A stretch of DNA of 64,000 nt, from the NCBI RefSeq assembly GCF_018327705.1, contig NZ_BNEM01000002.1, positions 1,550,001 to 1,614,000 of the forward strand. Direction: 5' to 3'. The notes beneath the pieces were generated by a model. It was not told the origin of the DNA. It worked only from the letters and a program-made list of their open reading frames with translations, and made no database searches. The position numbers were made by a program, and so were the translations under genes. Positions 25,264-33,805 of this stretch are shown piece by piece (position 1 is the stretch's first letter; each line of letters starts with the position of its first letter). This stretch comes from Catellatospora sp. TT07R-123 (GTDB lineage Bacteria; Actinomycetota; Actinomycetes; Mycobacteriales; Micromonosporaceae).

Positions 25264-27477
25264 TCAGCTCCGGCTCAGGGCCTCGACCGGCACGAACGCC
25301 TGGTCCGCGCCGAGCAGGTGGACCCGGCTGGTAGCCAGGTCGAAGTACATGCCGACCAGTTCCAGCCGCCCGGCGGCGACCCGCTCGCGCACCGCCGGAT
25401 ACGACATCAGGTGCTCCAGCTGCTGGACCACGTTGGTCTGGCACAGCCGGGTCAGGTGGTCGACATCGGACGGCGCGGCCGCCTCGACCCTCGCCAGGCT
25501 CGGTTCGGCGTGGCGCAGCCAGCGGCCCAGGTGCGGCATCGGCGCCGGGTGCGTCACCGGCCGCAGCAGCGCGGCCAGCGCGCCGCAGCCGGAATGGCCG
25601 CACACGGTGATGGTGCGCACCTCGAGCACGTTGAGCGCGAAGTCGACCGCCGCGCCGACCCCGGCGGCGTCGCCGTCGCCGGAGTCGGGCACCAGGTTGC
25701 CGACGTTGCGCACCACGAACAGGTCCCCCGGGCCGGTGGCAGTGATCAGACTGGGCACCAGCCGCGAGTCCGAGCAGGTGATGAACAGCTGCGTCGGCTG
25801 CTGGCCGGTGCGGGCGAGGTCTGCCAGCAGCGGCGCGATCCGCCGGGCGGCGTGGCGGTGGAACATCCGCGCCCCGCGGGCCAGCCGCTCGCGCGCCCCG
25901 CCGCCGTGCGATACGCCGTCCGGCATGGACGCGTCCGGCGCGGCGGGGGCGGCCCCGGCTGGGCGGTGGATGCGGGGCAGCCACCACGCGGCCGGGTGCG
26001 GCTTGCGGGCCGGCGGCCGCTGGCCGGTGATCGCACCGGCGTACCAGTCGTGGTGCAGTTCGTGCACCTCGACGGTGCCGCCGCCGCGCTCGTGCCCGAC
26101 GAGCCAGTCGTGCAGCGCGGTCACCGCGGCGTGGTCCATGAAGTCGGCGTTCAGCTCGACCGAGACCGCGGTCCCGGCGGGCACCTGGGCCAGCTCCCGG
26201 CTCAGTCGCGGCACCGCCAGGAACGTCACCGAGCCCTCGACCACGACGTGCCAGCCCTGGCCGTCCAGGTAGGCGCGGACCGTGGCGTGGGTGAGCCGCC
26301 ACACCGACAGCAGCAGCGCGCAGCCCATCCCGACCAGGACGCCCTCGAACAGGCCCAGCACCACCACCGACAGCAGCGTCAGCAGGTAGACCGGGGTCTC
26401 CCGGTGCTGGTGCACCTGCTGGGCGTGGGTCAGGTTGACCATCTGGACGCCGGTATAGACCAGCAGCGCCGCCAGCGCGGGCAGCGGAATCAGTTCGATC
26501 ACCGGCACGGCGGCGACGACCAGCGCCAGGATCCAGACGCCGTGCAGCACCGTGGACAGCCGCGAGCGGGCTCCGGCGCGTACGTTCGTCGACGACCGCA
26601 CGATCACCCCCGCCACCGGCAGGCCGCCCAGTGCCCCGGCGACCAGGTTGGCGGCGCCCTGCCCGCACAGCTCCCGGTCCAGGTTGACCCGCGGCCCGGC
26701 GTGCATCCGGTCGACGGCCACCGCGCACAGCAGCGACTCCACGCTGGCCACCATCGCCACGGCGCCGACCGCCGCCAGCGCCAGGTGCAGCGGTCCGGTC
26801 GGCCACTGCGGCCCGGCCTCGAACGACAGCACGTCGTCGGGGATCTCCACCCGCTGCACCGGCCAGCCGGTGGCCGCCGCGGTCACGGTGCCGATCACGA
26901 CGGCGGCCAGCGGCGCCGGGATCCACCTGGGCAGCGCCGGCACATACCGCCACAGCGCCAGGACGGCCAGGGTGAGCACCCCGATCAGCACCGCCGTGGT
27001 GTGGTTGTGCATCAGTTCGCGCGGCAGCGCCCTGAGGTTGGCCAGCGGCGAGGCCTGCGGCGCGTCGCCGAGCAGCACGTGGATCTGCGACAGGACGATC
27101 ACGACGCCGACCCCGGCGAGCATGCCGTGCACCACCGCCGGGGACACCGCCAGCGCCGCGCGGGCGACCCGCGAGGCGCCGAGCAGCAGTTGCAGCAGCC
27201 CCGCCGCGACCGTGATCGCGCAGGCGCCGCGCCAGCCGAACGTGGCGACGGTCTGCGCCACGATCAGGGTCAGCCCGGCCGCCGGGCCGCTGACCTGCAC
27301 CACCGAGCCGCCGAGCACGCCGGCGACGATGCCGCCGACGACCGCGCTGATCAGGCCCGCGATCACCGGCGCCCCGGACGCGACCGCGATGCCCAGCGAC
27401 AGCGGCAGCGCGACCAGGACCACCACCAGGGAAGCGGGCAGATCAGCCCGCAACCGTTCCCGCCAGAACCCGTTCAT
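25264..27477 (-). CDS. SulP anion transporter fused to beta-carbonic anhydrase
   Basis: This 737-aa fusion has an N-terminal SulP membrane domain (residues 1-400; LIVAQTVATFGWRG and the NLVAGALGGLPVAGVIVRSSTNVRAGARS region), a STAS domain at about 405-480, and a C-terminal beta-carbonic anhydrase at about 535-720. The zinc ligands of the latter are Cys568 (ITCSDSR with Asp570) and His628/Cys631 (CGHSGCGAL). SulP proteins move sulfate or bicarbonate. Fusion to carbonic anhydrase suggests bicarbonate uptake or export coupled to CO2 hydration. Such fusions are known in several bacterial phyla. Seven-base separation from the LysR terminator argues for independent transcription. Confidence 0.92.
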   Translation of the reverse strand: MNGFWRERLRADLPASLVVVLVALPLSLGIAVASGAPVIAGLISAVVGGIVAGVLGGSVVQVSGPAAGLTLIVAQTVATFGWRGACAITVAAGLLQLLLGASRVARAALAVSPAVVHGMLAGVGVVIVLSQIHVLLGDAPQASPLANLRALPRELMHNHTTAVLIGVLTLAVLALWRYVPALPRWIPAPLAAVVIGTVTAAATGWPVQRVEIPDDVLSFEAGPQWPTGPLHLALAAVGAVAMVASVESLLCAVAVDRMHAGPRVNLDRELCGQGAANLVAGALGGLPVAGVIVRSSTNVRAGARSRLSTVLHGVWILALVVAAVPVIELIPLPALAALLVYTGVQMVNLTHAQQVHQHRETPVYLLTLLSVVVLGLFEGVLVGMGCALLLSVWRLTHATVRAYLDGQGWHVVVEGSVTFLAVPRLSRELAQVPAGTAVSVELNADFMDHAAVTALHDWLVGHERGGGTVEVHELHHDWYAGAITGQRPPARKPHPAAWWLPRIHRPAGAAPAAPDASMPDGVSHGGGARERLARGARMFHRHAARRIAPLLADLARTGQQPTQLFITCSDSRLVPSLITATGPGDLFVVRNVGNLVPDSGDGDAAGVGAAVDFALNVLEVRTITVCGHSGCGALAALLRPVTHPAPMPHLGRWLRHAEPSLARVEAAAPSDVDHLTRLCQTNVVQQLEHLMSYPAVRERVAAGRLELVGMYFDLATSRVHLLGADQAFVPVEALSRS

Positions 27478-27629
27478 CTACCCATCACTTCCCTCCGTCG
27501 ACACCTTGTCGCCGTCCTAACGGCACCAAGCTGTGAAAACGCTGATGATGAGATCAACGGCAGCCGGGTGCGGGCTGGTTCGCGGCTTGGAACACCCACG
27601 CTGGAACGCCGGCCGCGCAGCCCACCTTT

Positions 27630-27696
27630 CATAGACGTCGGCCTATCACATCGACTGACACGAGATCGTCTTCGATGAGATAGGCCAACGTCTATG
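27630..27696. repeat. CATAGACGTYGGCCTAT palindrome, copy 1
   Basis: Imperfect arms CATAGACGTCGGCCTATC and GATAGGCCAACGTCTATG enclose about 31 bp. A close relative lies at 47292-47358. This copy is between two same-strand genes, 153 bp upstream of the SulP start. Confidence 0.7.
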
Positions 27697-27763
27697 GAAC
27701 TCACGGGCTGGAGGGCGTCCCCCGGTGCGCAGGGTCAAGGGGCCGGCGGGCGTGGGCGCGGGG

Positions 27764-28627
27764 TCAGGCGAGCAGGCTCGCCAGGTACGGCTCGACCAGC
27801 TCCAGCGGGCCGGGCAGCTCGTCGTCGCAGTACATGTCGAAGAAGGCGAGCAGATCGCCGTGGCGGTCGCGCCCGCCCAGCAGCGGCAGCAGCGCGTCCG
27901 CCGTGGCCTGGCCGTACGCGAGCAGCAGGTTGACCCGCAGGTAGCCGAAGTCGTAGCCGGCGCTACCGCGCGAGGAGTTGGTCCAGTCGACGATGCCGGT
28001 GAGCCGGCCGTCGCGCCACAGCGTGTTGCCCGGGTGGAAGTCGCGGTGCAGGAAGACGCCGGGCGCGGGCGGTGCGGGCCGGGCGGCCGCGACGGCGTCG
28101 CGCCACAGCTGCGGCCGGGTGCTGGTGGGCGGCGGCCCGACCCGCCCCAGATCGGTGTACGGCAGCCAGTCCGGCAGCCCGGCCCCGTCCAGCGAGTGCA
28201 GGACGTGGCCCGCTTCGACGAGCTGGCGCAGCATGTCCGGCGTCAGCTCCTCGGCCCCGTCGGCCCGGTGGGTGGCGCCGTGCAGCATGGTGCCGGGCAG
28301 CCAGGTCATCAGCAGCGCGGGGAACTCGCACCAGGCACCGCCGGGGTCGGCGTCGACCAGCCGGGGCACGGGCAGGCCGCTGCGCTCCAGCATGGCCAGG
28401 GCGCGCATCTCGTCGTACGCGGTGAAGACCGGCGGGTCGTCCTCCCAGCCGGGCCGCGACCACAGCCGCAGCACGTAGACCGCGTCGGTGGTGTGCACCG
28501 CGCTCACGCTGCTGGCGATGCCGCCCCGAAGCGCGGCCACGGCCGTGACCGGGTGCGGCAGCACGCGAGCCAGCCAGGCCAGGGTCGGCGCACCCGGTCC
28601 GGGGTGCTGGGGTGAGGTGGGCGCCAT
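27764..28627 (-). CDS. Aminoglycoside phosphotransferase/choline kinase-like protein
   Basis: This 287-aa protein has the kinase-like fold of the APH family: Brenner motif FLHRDFHPGNTLW near residue 200, IVDWTNSSRGSAGYDFGYLR with the magnesium-binding Asp, and an N-terminal lobe ending in EMRALAMLERSGLPVP. Such proteins phosphorylate small molecules (antibiotics, choline, sugars) or occasionally proteins. No resistance context is visible. The ATG at 28627 is preferred to the extension to 28765, which would run into the divergent gene. Confidence 0.8.
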   Translation of the reverse strand: MAPTSPQHPGPGAPTLAWLARVLPHPVTAVAALRGGIASSVSAVHTTDAVYVLRLWSRPGWEDDPPVFTAYDEMRALAMLERSGLPVPRLVDADPGGAWCEFPALLMTWLPGTMLHGATHRADGAEELTPDMLRQLVEAGHVLHSLDGAGLPDWLPYTDLGRVGPPPTSTRPQLWRDAVAAARPAPPAPGVFLHRDFHPGNTLWRDGRLTGIVDWTNSSRGSAGYDFGYLRVNLLLAYGQATADALLPLLGGRDRHGDLLAFFDMYCDDELPGPLELVEPYLASLLA

Positions 28628-28712
28628 CCGCCCATCGTCGCGGCCGGGCGTCGGGCGGCCCAGTGGTTTCTGCGAGGATGTGCGCGACATCCCGTCCAGA
28701 GATGAGGTCCGC

Positions 28713-29390
28713 ATGCCCCGGCTGCACCTGATCGGCAGCACCCACGAGTACGGTGACGTGCACACCTATCGGTTCCGTCCGGACGGGCGGCTCGACTTCC
28801 GCCCCGGCGAGTACGGTCACCTGTTCTTCCCGCAGCTGCTGCGCCGGTTCACCAAGCCGGTGCGCGAGATCTCGTTCGCCTCGGCGCCGGGCGACGACGA
28901 GGTGTGGTTCACGCTGGACCACTCGTCGAACTCGCCGTTCCAGCAGCACTTCCGGGCGTTGCAGCCGGGTGCGGCGATGCAGGTGTTCGGCATCGGCGGC
29001 CACCTGCGCCTGACCGACGACGCGCACCGGCCGCTGGTCATGATCGGCGGCGGCATCGGCGTGACCCCGTTCCGGTCGATCCTGCGCCATCTGCGCGCCC
29101 ACCAGCCGAGCACCCCGGTGGCCCTGGTCCACGCCGCCCGCGAGCAGCACCTGTACGCGGGAGAGTTCGCGCAGATGCCGATCGCGTACCACCGCGTCGG
29201 CCGGGCGGAGCTGGCCGCGAAGCTGGCCGAGGTCGCCCTGGTCGAGCCGCCCGCCACCTACCTGGTGGCCGGTTCGGACGGTTTCGTGGCCGCCGCGGTC
29301 GAGCAGCTGCGCATCGCCGCGGTGCCCGACGACGCCATCCAGACCGACACCTTCAAGGGCCTGCACGACCTGGACACCGTCACCCCCTGA
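28713..29390 (+). CDS. FNR-like FAD/NAD(P)H oxidoreductase
   Basis: This 225-aa protein is a ferredoxin:NAD(P)+ reductase-type module without an iron-sulfur domain. The FAD motif REISFAS (RxxS) lies near residues 50-56. The pyridine-nucleotide loop VMIGGGIGVTPFRSIL is near 110, and a C-terminal VAGSDGFVAAAVEQLR occupies the place of the usual CGP motif. It would pass electrons from NAD(P)H to a carrier such as a ferredoxin or haem protein. GAGG at 28704-28707 precedes the ATG. The divergent APH-like gene starts 85 bp away. Confidence 0.82.
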   Translation: MPRLHLIGSTHEYGDVHTYRFRPDGRLDFRPGEYGHLFFPQLLRRFTKPVREISFASAPGDDEVWFTLDHSSNSPFQQHFRALQPGAAMQVFGIGGHLRLTDDAHRPLVMIGGGIGVTPFRSILRHLRAHQPSTPVALVHAAREQHLYAGEFAQMPIAYHRVGRAELAAKLAEVALVEPPATYLVAGSDGFVAAAVEQLRIAAVPDDAIQTDTFKGLHDLDTVTP

Positions 29391-29406
29391 CGACGCCACC
29401 TCTGTC

Positions 29407-29467
29407 CGAGTTGCCGGGCAGTCGGGGCGATGCGGGGCTCCGATGCGCCCGATTGCCCGGCAACTCG
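29407..29467. terminator. CGAGTTGCCGGGCA palindrome, copy 1
   Basis: Near-perfect inverted repeat between convergent genes; arms of about 20 bp (CGAGTTGCCGGGCAGTCGGG with CCCGATTGCCCGGCAACTCG, one mismatch). It is a shorter relative of the element at 35520-35594. Confidence 0.72.
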
Positions 29468-29480
29468 GGCGAGAGGACGG

Positions 29481-31013
29481 TCAGAGGCGGTAGTCGAGGT
29501 CGGGGGTGATGACGGCGACGTCCAGCTGCGCCTTCTGGAGGCGGCCGGAGTAGTCCCAGTTCATCGCCTGCCAGCGGGTGAACTGGTCCAGCACCCACAT
29601 GCCCGACTGGCGGCTGCCGTTGCCGGAGCGGCCGTTGCCGCCGAAGGGCAGGTGCGCCTCGGCACCGGAGGTGGAGTTGTTGACGCTGACCATGCCCGCG
29701 CCGATGCCGCGCCGGAACGCGAACGCCTTGGCCGGGTCCGTGGTGTAGATCGCGCTGGACAGGCCGTAGCCGGGCGCGTTGGCCAGCTCGATCGCCTCGC
29801 CGAGGCTGCGGTACGTGGTGACGCCGATGATCGGCCCGAACGTCTCCTCGTCGAAGAGGGCGTCGCCGGGGCGTACGCCGTCGACGACGGCGGGGTGGTA
29901 GAACAGGCCGCGCTCGGGGTCGCCGACGAACCCGGGGCGCGGGTTGGCCGCGGTGATCCGGCCGGTCGGGCCGAGCACCCGCTGGCTGTCGGTGATGGAC
30001 TTCAGATGGCCCTCGTACGAGGTGGCGAAGCGCTCGTCCAGCAGCGGGCCGTACAGCACGTCCTGCGTCGGGTCGCCGATGGCGGCCGCGGCGACGGCGG
30101 CGGACAGGCGGCGCAGGAACTCGGCGTGCACCGACTCGTGCACGATCGCGGTGCCCAGCGAGGTGCAGCGCTGCCCGGCGGTGCCGAACCCGGCGAACAG
30201 CGCGCCCTCGACGGCCAGGTCCAGCTCGGCGTCCTCGGTGACGACCATCGGGTTCTTGCCGCCCAGCTCCAGGCAGGGCGTCTGGAGGTGGCGGCCGCAC
30301 AGCTCGCCGACGGCCCGGCCGACCTCGGTGGAACCGGTGAAGCCGACCTTCTGCACCAGGCCCTGCTCCAGTGACGCGCGCAGCCCGGCGAAGGTCTGCG
30401 GGCCGTCGGCGTGCACCAGGTTGAGCACGCCTTCGGGCAGCCCGGCGCGCACGAACAGCCGGTAGAGGGCGTCGGCGCTGGCGGCGGCGTACACGGCGGG
30501 CTTCCAGACGGCCGTGTTGCCGCACAGCAGCGCGGGCACCAGGTACCAGGACGGCACGGCGACCGGGAAGTTGCCCGCCGTGATGATCATCGCGGTGCCG
30601 ACCGGCTCGCGGAACGTGAACAGCTGCTTGTCCGGCATCTCCGACGGCACGGTCTGGCCGTAGAGGCGGCGGCCCTCGCCGAGGAAGAAGCGGCAGGTGT
30701 CCACGATCTCCTGGACCTCGCCGCGCGCCTCGGCCAGCGGCTTGCCGATCTCGCGGGTGACCAGCCGCGCCAGTGCCTCGGCGTTCGCCTCGACCAGGGC
30801 GCCGACACTGGCGACGACCTGACCGCGCACCGGAGCGGGCACGTCGGCCCAGGCCCGCTGCGCGGCGTGGGCCGACCGGGCGGCCGCGACCAGTTCGGCG
30901 GGCTCGCCGAGCCCGATCTGCGCGACGACATCGGACAGGTCCGCCGGGTTGCGGCTGTCCACGACACGCGCGGTGGCGTCGGCCGGGACACCGCCGATCA
31001 TCGAACGAAGCAT
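29481..31013 (-). CDS. Aldehyde dehydrogenase family protein
   Basis: This 510-aa protein has all ALDH hallmarks: NFPVAVPSWYLVPALLCGNTAVWKP for cofactor binding, FTGSTEVGRAVG, catalytic Glu in LELGGKNP, and catalytic Cys in GTAGQRCTS. The C-terminal segment (VSVNNSTSGAEAHLPFGGNGRSGNGSRQSG) resembles the ALDH7/piperideine-6-carboxylate (aminoadipate semialdehyde) dehydrogenase group, whose substrates are amino-acid-derived semialdehydes. That subfamily is inference. The first ATG with sense codons is 31013; 31001 is an alternative. It is divergent from the VOC gene. Confidence 0.88.
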   Translation of the reverse strand: MLRSMIGGVPADATARVVDSRNPADLSDVVAQIGLGEPAELVAAARSAHAAQRAWADVPAPVRGQVVASVGALVEANAEALARLVTREIGKPLAEARGEVQEIVDTCRFFLGEGRRLYGQTVPSEMPDKQLFTFREPVGTAMIITAGNFPVAVPSWYLVPALLCGNTAVWKPAVYAAASADALYRLFVRAGLPEGVLNLVHADGPQTFAGLRASLEQGLVQKVGFTGSTEVGRAVGELCGRHLQTPCLELGGKNPMVVTEDAELDLAVEGALFAGFGTAGQRCTSLGTAIVHESVHAEFLRRLSAAVAAAAIGDPTQDVLYGPLLDERFATSYEGHLKSITDSQRVLGPTGRITAANPRPGFVGDPERGLFYHPAVVDGVRPGDALFDEETFGPIIGVTTYRSLGEAIELANAPGYGLSSAIYTTDPAKAFAFRRGIGAGMVSVNNSTSGAEAHLPFGGNGRSGNGSRQSGMWVLDQFTRWQAMNWDYSGRLQKAQLDVAVITPDLDYRL

Positions 31014-31106
31014 GCCAGCATCATCCGCCCGCCGCGCCGCCGCGTCGAGCGCTCTGGAAGATCCAGAATGCCTGGACTTTCGCCGGACTTCTGGCACACT
31101 GTCCGA

Positions 31107-31475
31107 ATGCAGAGAGTGACCGGGATCGGCGGGGTGTTCCTGCGCGCCCGCGACGCCGACGCCCTCAAGGCCTGGTACCGCGACCATCTGGGGATCGAGG
31201 TCTCCGCCTGGGGCGGGCACCGGTTCTTCTGGCAGGCCGGCGGCTCCACCACCTGGTCGGTCTTCGAGGCCGACAGCGACTACTTCGGCGACGCCCGGCA
31301 GCCGTTCATGCTCAACTTCCGCGTCGACGACCTGGACGCGATGCTGGCGCAGCTGCGGGCGGCCGGGGTCAAGGTGGTCGACGAGGTCGAGGACGGCGAG
31401 TTCGGCAGGTTCGGCTGGGTGTACGACGCCGAGGACAACCGCGTCGAGCTGTGGCAGCCCCCGCGCGGGCAGTGA
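31107..31475 (+). CDS. VOC/glyoxalase superfamily protein
   Basis: This 122-aa protein has the paired beta-alpha-beta-beta-beta modules of vicinal oxygen chelate proteins: FLRARDADALKAWYRDHLGIEVSAWG, MLNFRVDDLDAMLAQLRAAGVKVV and a terminal RFGWVYDAEDNRVELWQP with the metal-binding Glu. Members include glyoxalases, dioxygenases and antibiotic-binding proteins. The divergent aldehyde dehydrogenase starts 93 bp away. Its stop overlaps the start of the next gene (GTGA). Confidence 0.8.
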   Translation: MQRVTGIGGVFLRARDADALKAWYRDHLGIEVSAWGGHRFFWQAGGSTTWSVFEADSDYFGDARQPFMLNFRVDDLDAMLAQLRAAGVKVVDEVEDGEFGRFGWVYDAEDNRVELWQPPRGQ

Positions 31476-32143
31476 TCGCGGCGATGAGGCGGTTCCTCGG
31501 CCGCAGGCGCACCTGGCCCGACGGCTTCGGCCTGCTGCACGTCTACCTGGTGCCCGACCTGGACCGCGACCGCGATCTGGCCCGGCTGGTCGACGACTGC
31601 GGCCGGATAATGTCCGGGTACGACTTCATCCCGCCCATGGCGCCGCACTGGATCCACGCCACCGTCGCGCCGGTGATGGGCGTCCCGTCCGCGACCGTCG
31701 ACGCGGCTGTCCGGGCGGAGTTCGCCTCCCGGCTGCGCGCCGCGCTCAGCGGGGTGCCCGCGTTCACCCTCACCGCCGGATCGCCGCTGGCCGGGGCGAG
31801 CACCGTCGCGCTCGACCTCGACGGCGACCTGCCCGGCCAGCCCCTGCACACGGTGTACACGCTGACCCGCAAGGTGATCGGGGAGCTGTTCGGGCCGGGT
31901 GCGCTGGAGTACGAGGCCATGCCCGGCCACCTGACCCTGGCCTACGCGTCCGGCGCGGGCGACTCCGGCGACGTGCAGAGCGCGCTGCGCACCCGGGTGC
32001 GGCCCAGCCACGCGCCGATGACCGTCGGCGAGGTGCACGTCGTGGACGTGGTCCAGCACCGCGATCCGGTGACCTACTACAGCTGGACGGTGATCGACCG
32101 CATACCGCTGCGCGCACCGGAGCGTGCGATCATCGGCGGATGA
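31472..32143 (+). CDS. 2'-5' RNA ligase/2H phosphoesterase superfamily protein
   Basis: This 223-aa protein has the two short histidine motifs of 2H phosphoesterases: HATV (in HWIHATVAPVMG) and HLTL (in MPGHLTLAYASG), spaced about 85 residues apart. Such enzymes cut or join 2'-5' or cyclic phosphate bonds in RNA and nucleotides. The start is either GTG at 31472 (overlapping the VOC stop) or ATG at 31484. ATGA coupling to the next gene makes a three-gene operon. Its substrate is not predictable. Confidence 0.75.
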   Translation: MIAAMRRFLGRRRTWPDGFGLLHVYLVPDLDRDRDLARLVDDCGRIMSGYDFIPPMAPHWIHATVAPVMGVPSATVDAAVRAEFASRLRAALSGVPAFTLTAGSPLAGASTVALDLDGDLPGQPLHTVYTLTRKVIGELFGPGALEYEAMPGHLTLAYASGAGDSGDVQSALRTRVRPSHAPMTVGEVHVVDVVQHRDPVTYYSWTVIDRIPLRAPERAIIGG

Positions 32144-32568
32144 GCGAGCAGTGGCACACCGTCGAGGAGATCAACGCGGCCCGCGCGCAGCGGGAGCAGG
32201 CGATCCCCGGCTACCGGCCGCCGTCGGCGTTCGGGCTCGGCCTCCCGCTCGGTGACGGGATCGAGTTCGCGCACGTGAACGTGGGCGCGGGACTGCTGCC
32301 CGCCGTGATCGTCGCGGGCACCTGCGGGCACGTGAGCGGCGACGCGTCGTACGAGCTGACCCCCGCCGAGCTCGACACCGTCCTGGCCGAACTCGCTCCC
32401 GCCGAGGCGTGCACCGACCTGCCGCACCCGAACCTGTGGGGCTGGCGTGCGCTGCGGGCCCGGCTCGGGGACGGCGACCGGGTCGTGGCGGTGTACGTCG
32501 AGGACCTGGCCGCGACCGGCACCGACCCGCACGTGGCGGCGCTGCGGGAGCTCGCGGCCGGGCGCTGA
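32140..32568 (+). CDS. Hypothetical protein
   Basis: This 142-aa acidic soluble protein is not recognised. It begins with a helical segment (VEEINAARAQREQAI) and has a conserved-looking core LPAVIVAGTCGHVSGDASYELTPAEL with an isolated Cys. Its start overlaps the 2H phosphoesterase stop by 4 bp (ATGA), so it should be translated in the same operon. It ends 1 bp before the convergent SRPBCC gene. Confidence 0.55.
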   Translation: MSEQWHTVEEINAARAQREQAIPGYRPPSAFGLGLPLGDGIEFAHVNVGAGLLPAVIVAGTCGHVSGDASYELTPAELDTVLAELAPAEACTDLPHPNLWGWRALRARLGDGDRVVAVYVEDLAATGTDPHVAALRELAAGR

Positions 32569-32569
32569 C

Positions 32570-33028
32570 TCAGGACCGCGCCATCCGGCGGGCCAGTTCG
32601 GCCGCCCGGAACAGCTGCACCGAGCGGGCCTGGCCGGTGACGAAGCCCTTCAGCGGGGCGGGCATCGACAGGTCCAGCCGCTCCAGGATGCGGGTGCCGT
32701 CGCCGTCGGCGATCAGCTCGACCGTGGACTCCAACCGCACGCCGCCGGGGCTCTTCACGCTCTGGGCCAGCTTCCCCTGGTCGGGCAGCGTACGCATGCG
32801 CACCTTGATGGGGTTGTCCCAGCGCAGCTTCCGGAGGAACTTGAAGCGCTCGACCGCGATGTAGTCGAGGACGGGCCGGTCGCGCTCGTCCACCGCCATG
32901 CGCACGTCCCGGACGGTCACGACCAGCGGGGACAGGCCGATGTAGCTGTTGGGGTCGGCCAGGTGCCGGAACACCTCGTCCAGCCCCGCGTCCACCCGCC
33001 ATTCATGCTCCAGCACCGCCTTGGCCAC
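32570..33028 (-). CDS. SRPBCC family protein
   Basis: This 152-aa protein fits the START/SRPBCC fold: an N-terminal strand-helix (EHEWRVDAGLDEVFRHLADPNSYIGLSPLV), six strands and a long C-terminal helix (KGFVTGQARSVQLFRAAELARRM). Such proteins bind hydrophobic ligands or act as polyketide cyclases/aromatases. No PKS genes are nearby. The GTG start at 33028 follows GGTGGGGG. The only structure on its upstream side is the GTGCAGTTTCGGGG palindrome. Confidence 0.72.
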   Translation of the reverse strand: MAKAVLEHEWRVDAGLDEVFRHLADPNSYIGLSPLVVTVRDVRMAVDERDRPVLDYIAVERFKFLRKLRWDNPIKVRMRTLPDQGKLAQSVKSPGGVRLESTVELIADGDGTRILERLDLSMPAPLKGFVTGQARSVQLFRAAELARRMARS

Positions 33029-33088
33029 GCCCCCACCCTAAACCGCCCCCACCTCGACCACCAGACCCGCCATGATCAGCGTGCGTTT

Positions 33089-33154
33089 CGTGCAGTTTCG
33101 GGGAAAGTGCAGGAATCTTGGCGTGCTTTCGCGCAGTTTCCCCGAAACTGCACG
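33089..33154. repeat. GTGCAGTTTCGGGG palindrome, copy 2
   Basis: Nearly perfect inverted repeat (left CGTGCAGTTTCGGGGAAA, right TTTCCCCGAAACTGCACG). Unlike the other three copies, this one lies between divergent genes, so it cannot be a simple terminator for either. Confidence 0.72.
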
Positions 33155-33318
33155 AACCCGGGCGCGGGCGGACGCGGGCGGACGGCGGTCGCGGCCGGGC
33201 GGGTGGGGCACGGCGGCGCGGGCGGGGTGCGATCGGTCAGGTTCGGAGAAGCGCCCGACCTGGGCGGCTGCCTAGCATGAAGATCAGCCCAGGACGATCG
33301 CGAAAAAGGGAGCCGACG

Positions 33319-33801
33319 ATGGCCGTGAAGAAGACCGCCAGGAGCGCCGCCGCCAAGGAGGGCGCGTTCGAGGGGTTCACCGAGGATGAGCGCGCCGCGA
33401 TGAAGGACCACGCCCAGGAGCTGAAGGCGGCCGCCCGCCGCGGCGGGCGCGGCGCCGAGGCGGCCAGGGAGGCGGACGCGGCCGCGGTGCTCGCGAAGAT
33501 CGCCGAGATGTCCGAGACCGACCGGGCGCTCGCCGAGCAGGTCCACGCGATCGTCACCGCCAGCGCCCCCGACCTGGCGCCGAAGCTGTGGTACGGCATG
33601 CCCGCGTACGCCCGCGACGGCAAGATCGTCTGCCACTTCCAGCCCGCGCAGAAGTTCAAGACGCGGTACGCGACGCTCGGCTTCAGCGACGTGGCGAACC
33701 TGGACGACGGCAACATGTGGCCCAACGCGTACGCGATCACGAAGCTGACCGCCGACGACGCGGCCCGCATCGCCGCGCTGGTCGAGCAGGCGGCCGGCTG
33801 A
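33319..33801 (+). CDS. DUF1801-domain protein
   Basis: This 160-aa protein has a lysine/alanine-rich helical N-terminus. The DUF1801/YdhG-like core follows: HAIVTASAPDLAPKLWYGMPAYARDGKIVCHFQPAQKFKTRYATLGF. Such proteins adopt a frataxin-like or SufE-like fold; one member, YdhG, has been linked to iron handling, but most are uncharacterised. GGGAG lies about seven bases before the ATG at 33319. No regulatory partner is visible. Confidence 0.75.
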   Translation: MAVKKTARSAAAKEGAFEGFTEDERAAMKDHAQELKAAARRGGRGAEAAREADAAAVLAKIAEMSETDRALAEQVHAIVTASAPDLAPKLWYGMPAYARDGKIVCHFQPAQKFKTRYATLGFSDVANLDDGNMWPNAYAITKLTADDAARIAALVEQAAG

Positions 33802-33805
33802 GAAG

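Noticed and set aside
24947..26953. 668-residue minus-strand frame over the SulP gene
   Set aside because: Out-of-frame shadow of the SulP-carbonic anhydrase gene; arginine/glycine-rich with no motif.
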